Positions 7,641-16,018 of a DNA stretch of 20,787 nucleotides are shown here, one piece after another. A model generated the notes under the pieces. It searched no databases and had not been told where the DNA came from. It saw only the letters and a list, made by a program, of their open reading frames with translations. Origin of the DNA: Chara braunii (taxonomy: Eukaryota > Streptophyta > Charophyceae > Charales > Characeae); NCBI GenBank assembly GCA_003427395.1, contig BFEA01000003.1, positions 9,443,448 through 9,464,234 of the forward strand. The letters are read 5' to 3'. Position 1 is the stretch's first letter, and each line of letters begins with the position of its first letter. A program made the position numbers and the translations under genes.

Positions 7641-8898
7641 GGATAAAAAGATGAGTGAATGGAGAGGATTGCCAAGTAGCCAAAAAATGCAGCAAAGATT
7701 AAACAGTCAAATATGTGACCGTAAGTTAAATTAATAATAATAATGATTAGTTTAAATTAAGTAAATCTCTCTCTCACTTCGTCTGACAACTAATGAGGAA
7801 AGTGTAGTGAAGAATTAATAAATAATAAATAGATTATTTGTGAATAGTAGAAAGATGCGAATCCTTCTTCTCGACCGACCTGTGAATTTGATGGCTTTGC
7901 GTGTTTTGTTTTTCGTCGGCTTATTTTTCCCTTGGTAGAGTTCGTTTCCCGCTTTCACTTTCTCAGTGTCTTCGTGTTCGGGTGCGAGATCGGGGTATGT
8001 GAATGGGGGTGAGAAGTAGAGCGGTAGGTGGGGTGGTGTTGGTATGGAGTCGTCAATGTGTTGTGTTGACGAAACTGGTGAGCGTTGCTGGGCGATGTGG
8101 GTAAAATGATGGTTGGCGGTGTTGCTGATGAGGGATGACACGAGGTAAAGCGGCGCGGGGATGGGGGGTGAGCGTCGTTCCAAACGTCTTAAGCGCTTCC
8201 GCTGTTGTCGGCGGGATGTTCGAATTTCCTAGAGGCACGGTTCTCTACTAGCGATGACAAATTTGGTAACGAATTCCTCGGTCTATGTATCGAAAAAGGA
8301 TTCTTACTTTCTAAGATGGGTTGTGTTTCCTGTCCGTCTTGGATCTATCGTGATTTAGGTGTTAAATTCTTTCAAAAGTTACCAACTGCTTGCTATGTCT
8401 TTTCTGTTGCGAGTGCGTCGTGGGAATTCCTAGCTTAGTACGTTTGAACTCATTATCACTACTCGCTGCTTTGTCCTATGCGTGCTTCGTTAATGGCTGG
8501 CTCTCTCTCCCTCTTGAAAGGTTGTGTTCTCTCGCGTCCTTACGTTGTCCCTCTATTGTCCCTTTCGCTCGATAGAGGCAGGGTGAAGGTCGTTTGGAAC
8601 TTCCCTTTCGGATCCCAAAGGACCGCTCTAACCTTGGGGGTCGTGATGATGAACCCCACGCTGTTGTTTCTCACCCTCTACGATGTATGCTGCTCCCTTG
8701 CTTGTCTCGATCCGGCGTGTCTCTTTTCCCTTTGTTTGAAAAGCTGTTCAGCCGCCCTTCTTTTCCTTCCCTCTCTTGGCTTCTTTGTCCTTTCCTATTC
8801 TTAGGTCGCTGCTTCCCGTCGTTTTTCGCTGGTGTAGCCCCCTCTTCCTTCTCCTTCTCTCCCTTGTGTGTTGCTTGTCTCTTGTCCGGCTTGAGGGA
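7641..8898. other. No supported gene; AT-rich then T/C-rich DNA
   Basis: Positions 7640-7850 are AT-rich with taataataata runs. Positions 8200-8900 are T/C-rich with several plus-strand frames (8205-8438, 8478-8804, 8594-9271). Their products are Leu/Ser/Phe/Cys-rich in a way that base composition explains. I see no domain, splice pattern or repeat that supports a gene. Confidence 0.5.
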
Positions 8899-8918
8899 GC
8901 CACGCCCGAGGGCGTGGC
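8899..8918. repeat. Hairpin GCCACGCC/GGCGTGGC
   Basis: Eight perfectly paired bases (8899-8906 with 8911-8918) plus a ninth C-G pair leave a minimal loop. It is followed at once by gtgatgtggcgtcac, which can pair again. Confidence 0.75.
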
Positions 8919-9088
8919 GTGATGTGGCGTCACGCGAGCTCACTCTTGCTTTCTTTCCCACGACAACTCGAATTCGGAAAGTGAAAATGCACGCCAAACG
9001 TGCGTGCGTCCAATTCCGCCTGGAGCGAAAAATCAGCCACATCGCCAAACCACGTGTGGTAGCGCACGGAGTTCGACGCGCGTGCTAC

Positions 9089-9107
9089 CACAGGCGACTC
9101 GCCTGTG
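9089..9107. repeat. Hairpin CACAGGCG/CGCCTGTG
   Basis: Eight-base perfect arms (9089-9096 and 9100-9107) around the three-base loop act. Confidence 0.8.
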
Positions 9108-9170
9108 CTACGCACGCACGGTTTGGCGGAACTCCGTGCGCTACCACAGGCAATGCACCCGCGGTTTGGC

Positions 9171-9204
9171 GGAATTCCTGCCCACGTGGTACAGCAGGAA
9201 TTCC
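9171..9204. repeat. Hairpin with 11-bp arms enclosing a CCACGTGG palindrome
   Basis: GGAATTCCTGC (9171-9181) pairs perfectly with GCAGGAATTCC (9194-9204). The 12-base loop overlaps CCACGTGG (9182-9189), itself a palindrome with the CACGTG core. Confidence 0.85.
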
Positions 9205-9413
9205 ACCTGTGGTAGCGCACGGAGTTCGACGGGCGCGCGGTTTGGCGGAGTTCGATAGGTACGCAAATTAGCGCTTCGTGGTAGCGCTTACCGGACCGGC
9301 GCTCGCACTCTCCGTCTAAGGCTCCAATCTATTGGAGGGGCCTCTGTCTGATCGTCTGCATTCTGGGACTCTGTCATTTCCCTATCGCTCATTTTCCTTG
9401 AAGATGTGATACT

Positions 9414-9517
9414 TCCAGAAATAACCCACTGGAATACTGCACCCCACATCTTTTGTGTATGCCCCTCCAGAAATAACCCACTGGAATACTGCACCCCACA
9501 TCTTTTGCGTATGCCCC
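9414..9517. repeat. 52-bp tandem duplication
   Basis: Two adjacent copies, 9414-9465 and 9466-9517, begin tccagaaataacccactgg. They differ at one base (T at 9456, C at 9508). The near identity indicates a recent duplication. No gene is recognised around it. Confidence 0.9.
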
Positions 9518-10175
9518 TATGGCCTTTCAAAAAAAATTGCTTTCTCTGACTACAACCTCATCCACGTATTTCCACTCGAATTCCAACACGGATTTATCTC
9601 CATCCCCAAAACAGTCACGGAATGTGAAAACGACCGAACCTGCTGTGAGCATATCTTCCATGTTATGACAAAAAAGATACATGGCCAATTTCAACGTTCC
9701 TGCAGTAATAGTCAAACTTCCAGTCGAGCTTGATTCACAATTTGCACCCATTTTGGTTATAGTCGGATTCGAACACAGGTTCATACTTCTATAATCTAAA
9801 TACTACTATGTCAACCGCACACACTAAACAGCGACTCCCGCCAGACACAGCAACCTGATCATCGAACATCGTATTCCGAGACACTCTTCTGGGGGATGAC
9901 TGCTGAGGATACACTTCCAGCAACACAAACCTAGCATACCCAAAAACAAACAACAAAACAGCATAACATCAAGAATGCACCTGCATCTGGCGGTCAAGAT
10001 CACAAATCTCACCAGCCCCTTCCGTCTCACCGACCCGTTTTGTATATAACATGCCATCACAAAAGAACAGAAAAACAACACAACGAAGACTACCGGGAAC
10101 TAACACCCTACATGACAAGAAATATCGCCACAAAGAGAAAAAGAATGAAAACAAAATACCCAGTCTCTCACCAAC
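9518..10175. other. No supported gene
   Basis: Short frames on both strands lack motifs. A B-box-like sequence on the minus strand at 9774-9765 was examined as a tRNA and rejected. Confidence 0.45.
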
Positions 10176-10215
10176 GGTCAGAACCTGTCAGAACTTGTCA
10201 GAACTTGTCAGAAAA
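10176..10215. repeat. Four tandem decamers TGTCAGAACT
   Basis: The units start at 10176, 10186, 10196 and 10206; the two middle ones are identical and the outer two vary at one to two bases. Related TGTCAG and TGACA words recur at about 10230-10250 and 10840-10900. Confidence 0.8.
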
Positions 10216-10626
10216 CAAATAAGAAACTGTCAGCGTAACTGTCACACACCCGGCTGCCTTGCCGAAAGTGAACCCCAGGCAGGGTTCCGGGCAGCTGCAG
10301 CCCCCTCCCCCCCCAAAAAAAAGAAGTTGACGAATTCCAGAAAAAAAAGCGCTGTGTAGAATATCAATACAAACAGCTATTGGCTGAGGGTCACATCAGA
10401 ATTTCTCGGAGATAAAAAAAACTTCAAAAAGAAACAACAGAATCAGAGTCATTATCAGACAAACCCCCTTTTTTTTTTTTTCAGAAGCAGACTAACCCCT
10501 TACGCCCCTTAAAAACCAATTCATAATATTTCATACCACCCTTCCCTCCCATTGAGAGCCAACGCTCGAAAAAAGAATGGAGCCCGGATTTGGGGCTCTC
10601 TGGCCGTGCTCAGAAAACCTCTACCC

Positions 10627-10650
10627 AAAAAAAAAAAAAAAAAAAAAAAA
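10627..10650 (+). repeat. A24 homopolymer tract
   Basis: Twenty-four consecutive A follow ctaccc. It may be the tail of a plus-strand retroposed sequence, but nothing upstream is recognisable as a LINE, SINE or processed gene. Confidence 0.7.
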
Positions 10651-11225
10651 CCGGCTGATTTTGCCTGCAATGGGTGGCCCGTGCAGGTGACCCCGGGCGA
10701 CTTGCCCCGGTTACACGGCCATGCTGCACGGCTGGGCGAGCCAAGTAACCTGGATCAAACGGCAAATGTAACCGCATTCAATAAGGGATACCTTCGATCG
10801 TGTGAACCCTTCACAATCGTGAGGTTCCCCAACACATCCATGACAAATCCCTGACACTATCTCAAAATATCTGATACTCTCTGACACTCCGTGACAAATC
10901 CCGACCTCCCATTGGCCGGTTCCCTGCCCCGCTTTTGTGTCACACCATGATGGTTTCGAAACTGACCAACCCCTCTCACCACGAACACGATGTTCCACAA
11001 TGGGCGGGCTGTCATGCTGTTCTGGGTCTTGCATGGGCCGGTCATGCAACACCTTGGTTAGACACCTTCGGAAAAAAAAAGAAGTGTGCGAGGGAGAGTG
11101 TTGGCCTTCAACACTGCTATTACTTAATAGGGGTGGGCGAGGATAAAAAGGAGGCTGCGGCTATTGCCAGAATGTTCGGTCTTCGTGTTAACCGGGCCCG
11201 GACCGTCATCCCCAACCCAGTCAAC
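10651..11225. other. No supported gene; GC-rich motif and TGACA-rich repeats
   Basis: The stretch holds a CCCGGG...CTTGCCCCGG motif (10691-10710) resembling 20607-20626. It also holds an imperfect duplication containing tgacaaatccc (around 10842 and 10890). Short open frames have no visible domain. Confidence 0.4.
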
Positions 11226-11274
11226 GGGCCACATGCAATCTTTTCATTGTGACACAGCTACGATTGCATGGCCC
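11226..11274. repeat. Inverted repeat just upstream of a TATA box
   Basis: GGGCCacATGCAATC (11226-11240) pairs with GATTGCATGGCCC (11262-11274). That gives 13 base pairs with a two-base bulge around a 21-base loop. It ends five bases before TATATAA. Confidence 0.75.
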
Positions 11275-11278
11275 TCCC

Positions 11279-11285
11279 TATATAA
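11279..11285 (+). promoter_or_regulatory. TATA box (TATATAA)
   Basis: The sequence ccctccctatataacctacg is a good plant-type TATA context. A start site would be expected near 11310, about 90 bases before the hairpin at 11396-11516, so it could drive that transcript. This is inferred from spacing only. Confidence 0.4.
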
Positions 11286-11395
11286 CCTACGGAGTCGTGA
11301 TAGGTAGGTAGTACACGTGAAGTGAGAGATTAAATTGAAGAATACAGCTTAGTCAAACGGAACTTAAACCACAACTTCTCACGAGCCTAAGTTGA

Positions 11396-11516
11396 CAAGC
11401 CTGCCGTCTTCACCCAAATAGAACGCCCGGTCATTATAGTCGTATTTGGTGCAATTTTCAGTCTACATACAGCGATAATGACCGGGCGTTCTATTCAGGT
11501 GAAGACGGTCGCCTTG
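11396..11516 (+). ncRNA. MicroRNA-precursor-like hairpin (strand inferred)
   Basis: The arms 11404-11437 and 11475-11508 pair over 34 positions with only two mismatches (CA against TG at one place). The inner 21 positions (11417-11437 with 11475-11495) pair perfectly. The loop is 37 bases. Beyond the arms CAAG (11396-11399) pairs with CTTG (11513-11516) across a small internal loop. The arm length, the 21-base duplex and the possible 3'-arm product starting with T at 11476 match plant-type microRNA precursors. A TATA box at 11279-11285 gives the plus strand a possible promoter. The alternative is a small inverted-repeat transposon (MITE) of about 105 bp. I saw no clear target-site duplication. 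Confidence 0.45.
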
Positions 11517-13059
11517 AGGGCTCAAGGAGCCTGCAGCTGCGCCTTTTAAAATGGCCTGCCGCTTTTGATACTGGCCCTTACCGCATGTACCGGTAAAAGT
11601 ACTACTCAAGTTGGTGTGAACAGGTGGCTCACCAAAAAAAAGGAAAAAAAGGGAACAGAAAAGCAAACATTCAAAAGGAAGGCACTCAGAGCTCTGTGCG
11701 TGCCTCAAAAGAGACAGGGACCCAGTCTACCGCAGTGGTTAACAGACACATGCACACACATATAGCTGTCTGGTACAATCATGCTTTTTTACGTGCGTGT
11801 GGAGTTGCGTGTAAAGAAATGACAACATACACACAAACGGCCTTCCTACCCTCTACCTTAGGCAGATCGATGCGCTCTGGTGGGCACCATGGTAGCGGTC
11901 ATGCTAGTGGGTATCCATATGTTTTGAACTTGGTTGTCGGATGATTTTCACCGCCACTCACACACAGACAATCTCGTACACCCCCATACCTGCATAAGAC
12001 GAAGGGGAGAGGAGACAAAGTCCAACCTGTACACAAATCTAAGTAGGCAGCGGAATACAGCCATGCACAGATGGGGAGAAGATACACAGTGTTTCTCACT
12101 CTCTGACAATACTCCCAACAACCAATCACAAGAAGACACCTGCGAGGATAACAATAGGATTCACACTGATGATGAGCCAACTCAAACCAATTATCGTTAC
12201 AGAGTTTGTTTCAGTATCTCACCACCCTCAGAACTCCACACTCCACTCTCTACCCTACACCCAGTTAGTACTCCCAGAGGCCAGCGCCAACCGCCCAGAT
12301 GAGGAACAGGAGCTGCAATGAAGTCTTCAGTGCCGCTGAACAACTCTGACGAAGAAGCTGGCAGCTACACACCACTGATGAAGCCTGAAACTCCCAAAAG
12401 AGAGAGGGGCGACAGTGGTCCACCCACAAACACTCAGTGAAGAGCCTCTCAATAGCCCAGCCAATCGCAGATACCCTCAGGGGTAGATGCTCAGAGGGTG
12501 CCTCAGCTATGGCAAGCTCCAGTAGGCTGGCTATGGCTGCCGTCCACGACGAGGGTCTTAGGGTACCGCCTGTAGACAATCGCTTCCACCAAACTTGCTT
12601 GGCTCCAAACGCCGCGTCGCGAAAATGAAAAGCCAAAAGTCCCCAAACTACCGGCTCAGTCCTATTAATAGACTAGCCTACCCTAGACCTAGACATACTG
12701 GGACCGGTACCATTTCAGTTTCGCCTGTTCGGCCTGGACCCTATCCAGCTATACGGCGTGAGACCGTTGGTACAGCCCAAGGCCCGCTGGGCCTGCTGTC
12801 CTAGTGATAGCCCGGTACTGCTAGAGGCAGTGAGGGTGCTAGAGGAAATTCGGGTACTACTGGGAGTATAATTTTCCTAGATTTACAGATCTGTCCCTCC
12901 TGGATTTCCCTCGGACTGAACTCACAGTTAGTCCCTGACACAAACAAAATTACGAATCTGACCCTAGGACACGACTATACAACCTCGCACTCAGATCTCG
13001 GCAGCAGAAATTAGGAAGTCATTGTAGGCTTACCCTCCCGGGGAGCGAGGACCTCCGAG
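11517..13059. other. No firm gene; possible small exon at 12318-12440
   Basis: Frames on both strands are open (for example 11934-12302 plus and 12265-12636 minus) but show no domain. A GGCCC/GGGCC hairpin lies near 12780. Near 13031-13040 the minus strand reads cgggagggta, a weak candidate polypurine tract just after the Ty3 stop codon. No matching second LTR was found. Confidence 0.35.
12318..12440 (+). CDS. Possible 40-residue ORF or exon, unrecognised
   Basis: ATG at 12318 to TGA at 12440 encodes a hydrophilic peptide opening MKSSVPLNNSDEEAGSY and rich in Ser, Pro, Thr and charged residues. The amino-acid mix looks less random than its neighbours, but length and context do not prove it is a gene. 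Confidence 0.15.
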   Translation: MKSSVPLNNSDEEAGSYTPLMKPETPKRERGDSGPPTNTQ

Positions 13060-14319
13060 CTAAGGGTGCAGACAAGGAGATCGGCGAGGAAGGTTCCCTT
13101 TCTGAGCCGCCTCATAACGAAGTACTACAGGCTTTGCTGTCTTAAGAAATTCTTTCCTGGTGAACCACCTGTCCTCGGTATGAGGCTGGAAACAAAACTT
13201 CACAAGATACTGTCGGTCAGGGTCAGTGCCCCAGTCGTCCTAGATGGACTCCACGTCATATCCCTTGCCAAGGATCGGTGGACCAAATTGAGGGGGCCGG
13301 TCTGGGAATGCATCAGCTGGGATGAAGGGAAGCGGTTTGGATGCATGGAAGACCGGATAGGTTTGTAGATGCAGTGGGACGTCGATAACGTACGACGGGC
13401 CAAAAGGATCGGAGCCCATTGTATCTAACACCTGCCACGGACCCAGGTATCGTGGCAACAGCTTGGGAGAGTTATCCTCTTCCCTCGACAACTCTGAACT
13501 GGCTACCCAAACGCAATCGCCAATACGAATGGGGGAAGGGCGTCGGTGGCAATTAGCTTGTTCAATCATGGCCTTTTGAGCCTTGAACAAGTTTGCCCAT
13601 GTCCTTTCCACATCGGCTTTGTAGCGCCTAGTAAACTCCGCAGTAACAGGAGTCAGATCAGACTCAGCCTTATTGATGATGTCATTAAGAGGTTGTCGTG
13701 GCTCACGTCCCCAATGCAAACGATATGGACTGAACCCCGTTGAAGAGTGGATAGAGGTATTGTAAACAAGTTGTGCACGAGCCAGGTGGAGATCCCAATC
13801 CTGTTGATCTGGAGAGATGACAGGTCGCAACAACTGAAACACGACTTGGTTCATCACTTCAGCCTGACCATTGGCTTCAGGATGAAGGCCAGAAGTCATG
13901 CCCAATCGTGAGTGTAGGTAGTCCTTGCAGTAGGACTGCCACTCATTGCTGCATAATCGTGGATCTCTATCACTGACTATAGAAGTGGGCGGTCCATGGT
14001 GAGTGACCCACCTCTTTGAAAGCGTTGCTCTCACAGCGGGGACCCTAGCTACTTCTGGCAAGGGGATGAACTCTGCGTACTTAGAGAACCTGTCCACACA
14101 GACCATTACCTGACGCATGCCACGAGGGGTGGTCTTGCCTAGATCTGTAAAATCTATAGGTATAGATTTAGCAGGACCATCAGGTATGGGTAAGGGTTTG
14201 CCACGAGGGGTGGTCTTGCCTAGATCTGTAAAATCTATAGATACAGATTCAACAGGACCATCAGGTATGGGCAAGGGTTTGAGCAGTCCCAGAGGAGGTC
14301 TACGTTGGACCTTATTTCT
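13060..14319 (-). pseudogene. Ty3 integrase core and chromodomain-like C-terminus
   Basis: Integrase joins element cDNA to the host chromosome. The frame directly follows the TAG at 14322-14320. It contains the first Asp in IDFTDLG (present twice because of an 81-bp duplication), the second Asp in SIVSDRDPRL and the Glu in GLHPEANGQAEVMNQ, so the DDE triad is present. SSTGFSPYRLHWGREPR and LPRYLGPWQVLD are usual C-terminal integrase signatures. A TAG at 13242-13240 follows YDVESI. The same frame then runs on as QYLVKFCFQPHTEDRWFTRK to a final TAG at 13062-13060. This has the spacing and aromatic residues of a chromodomain, which in chromoviruses binds histone marks and guides insertion. The tail is lost unless the stop is read through. 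Confidence 0.85.
14118..14279. repeat. 81-bp tandem duplication within integrase
   Basis: Copies 14118-14198 and 14199-14279 are close to identical. Each encodes 27 residues beginning PIPDGP and containing IDFTDLGKTTPRG, so the first catalytic aspartate motif of integrase is doubled in frame. Confidence 0.9.
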
Positions 14320-15270
14320 CTAGCAGAGCTCACAGGTTTCAATATAGTGCAGCAGATCACTCCGCATCTCCTTCCTGAAGAAGAGTTGCGACAGGGCTGC
14401 ATATGACTTTAGGAACCCAAAATGGCCGCGTGCATCATGGCACTCTGACATCAGCGGAGTCCTCAGTCGCTGGTCCTGGGGAATGCACAAACGCTCCTCA
14501 CCCCTGCTGTAAGTGTACAACAAGTCTGAACTCAGGGCATAACCTGGTTCAGAGTTGGGATCTGCTTGCAGATTCCTAACTATGGGTCCATAAGTCGGGT
14601 CCTGGGGCAATATACGGGCAATGGTCTGACGGGTCTCCTCTCCAAAGGAGTGAGTAGAGGAGATCAGCGCAAAAGCGTCAGGCCGACGAGAGAGGGCGTC
14701 TGCTACTTTGTTATAGCACCCCTTCTTATGTTTCAGTTCAAAGTCAAACATGTCAATGAACTGAAGGTACCGTGCTAGTTTATCGTTTAACTCTCCCTGG
14801 GACTTCATCCACTGCAACGTGGAATGATCAGAAAAGATCTTGAAGTGCCTTCCCGGGAGAAAGTGCTTCCAATGCTTTAGTGCACAGACAAGAACATACA
14901 ACTCTTTCTCGTAGGTAGAGTCTTGAAGCTTCAGTGTCTTGATCTTCTTGCTCATGAACTCTATAGGCCGTAGACCATTCCCATCATCTTGCTGAAGAAC
15001 TGCCCCAATGCCATACTCACTGGCATCAATAGTCAGGATAAATGGCAAAGTGGGGTCAGGCAACTTCAGCACTGGCGCACGAGTCAAGGCCTTCTTGAGT
15101 CGTGTGAAGGCCAACTGGCAGGGGAGGGACGAAAGAAAAGGAGTGTTTTTCTTTGTTAGGTTAGTCAGGGGCGAGGCCACCGTAGAAAAGTTGCGGACAA
15201 ACTTCCTGTAGTACGAAGCCAAACCCATGAAGGACCTGGCATCCCTCACTATCTGTGGCTGGGCCACTCC
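14320..15270 (-). pseudogene. RT connection, RNase H and integrase zinc finger (downstream copy)
   Basis: RNase H removes the RNA strand during cDNA synthesis. After the frameshift near 15270 the frame reads QPQIVRDARSFMGLASYYRK (end of reverse transcriptase). RNase H follows with TIDASEYGIGAVLQQ (Asp), STYEKELYVLVCALKHWKHF (Glu), IFSDHSTLQWM (Asp) and KVADALSRRPD (last Asp), so all four catalytic residues are present. The integrase zinc finger follows as HDARGHFG and IETCELC. TAG at 14322-14320 comes straight after CELC, exactly where gypsy integrases have a conserved Gln (CxxCQ), so it is most likely a mutated Gln codon. Confidence 0.9.
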
Positions 15271-15563
15271 TGAATAGCAGCAATTTTGGCTGCTTCAGGG
15301 GCCAACCCATCTCCAGAGATTACATGTCCCAGATAGATGACAGAGGAAACTCCAAAAGAGGACTTCTCTCTGTTGATCTTATACTGGCTGTCACGTAACG
15401 ACTGAAGAACCAAAGCCAGATGCTCCGTATGCTCCCTGGCAGTTCGGCTGAATACCAGAATATCATCTAGGTAGACAACCATAAACTTGTCCAGATAAGG
15501 TCTGAAGATGCGGTGCATCTCAGTCTGGAAGATACCTAGGGCATTGCGAAGTCCAAATGGCAT
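15249..15563 (-). pseudogene. RT palm/thumb, downstream duplicate copy
   Basis: MPFGLRNALGIFQTEMH is followed by FMVVYLDDILVFSRTAREH, which carries the YLDD catalytic motif, and then FGVSSVIYLGHVISGDGL. The frame ends at TAG just after IQEWPSHR. The expected continuation (QPQIVRD) lies in the neighbouring frame, so one base has been lost in TGGCCCAG. The upstream part of RT is absent in this copy because of the duplication junction. Confidence 0.9.
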
Positions 15564-15585
15564 AACCAGATATTTGTAAATACCA

Positions 15586-16018
15586 CTGCAGTGTGGAATG
15601 ATCAGAAAAGATCTTGAAGTGCCTTCTTGGGAGAAAGTGCTTTCAATGCTTTAGTGCACAGACAAGAGCATATAACTTTTTCTCGTAGGTAGAGTCATGA
15701 AGCTTTTGTGTCTTGATCTTCTTGCTCATGAACTCTATAGGCTGTAGACCATTCCCATCATCTTGCTGAAGAACTGCCCCAATGCCATACTCACTGGCGT
15801 CAATAGTCATGATAAATGGCAAAGTGCGGTCAGACAACTTCAGCACCGGTGAGTCAAGGCCTACTTGAGTCGTGTGAAGGCCAACTGGCAGGGGAGGGAC
15901 CAAAGAAAAGGAGTGTCTTTCTTTGTTAGGTTAGTCAGAGGTGAGGCCACCGTAGAAAAGTTCCGGACAAACTTCCTGTAGTACGAAGCCAAACCCATAA
16001 AGGACCTGACATCCCTCA
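15586..16018 (-). pseudogene. RT end and RNase H fragment, upstream duplicate copy
   Basis: This is the counterpart of about 14811-15245. TIDASEYGIGAVLQQDDGNG and FMSKKIKTQKLHDSTYEKKL are readable in the frame 15903-15643. The 4-bp deletion around 15850 shifts the frame, so the segment before it is out of phase. The fragment ends at the junction with the second copy after ALVCALKH. Confidence 0.85.

Larger units (their letters stand above)
8899..9290. repeat. Dense GC-rich inverted-repeat block
   Basis: A 20-bp arm, TGTGGTAGCGCACGGAGTTC, occurs forward at 9055-9074 and 9208-9227 and as its exact reverse complement at 9129-9148. Further hairpins are at 8899-8918, 9089-9107 and 9171-9204. The word TTTGGCGGA recurs at 9122, 9164 and 9241, each followed by an A/G-T-rich variant. 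The block is far richer in G+C than its flanks. It could be a foldback element, a satellite fragment or a structured transcript. It encodes no recognisable protein. Confidence 0.8.

Noticed and set aside
7815-8183. 122-codon minus-strand frame rich in Pro/Ser/His
   Set aside because: No motif, no neighbouring exon and composition-driven content.
8594-9271. 225-codon plus-strand frame
   Set aside because: Its second half reads through the inverted-repeat block and the first is T/C-rich low complexity. No domain is visible.
8899-9290. CRISPR-like array
   Set aside because: The repeats alternate in orientation and are not regularly spaced, and the DNA is eukaryotic.
9762-9835. Possible tRNA or SINE on the minus strand (GTTCGAATCC, a near-perfect B box, followed by an acceptor-like tataacca)
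   Set aside because: The T-stem does not pair, no A box is recognisable, and only about 60 bases separate the candidate acceptor halves. At best it is a tRNA-derived scrap.
12265-12636. 123-codon minus-strand frame
   Set aside because: It overlaps equally open plus-strand frames and has no recognisable motif or splice support.
13020-13060. Polypurine tract and 3' LTR start after the Ty3 stop codon
   Set aside because: Only a short GGGAGGG is present, and no LTR copy matching 19.9-20.6 kb could be seen by eye.
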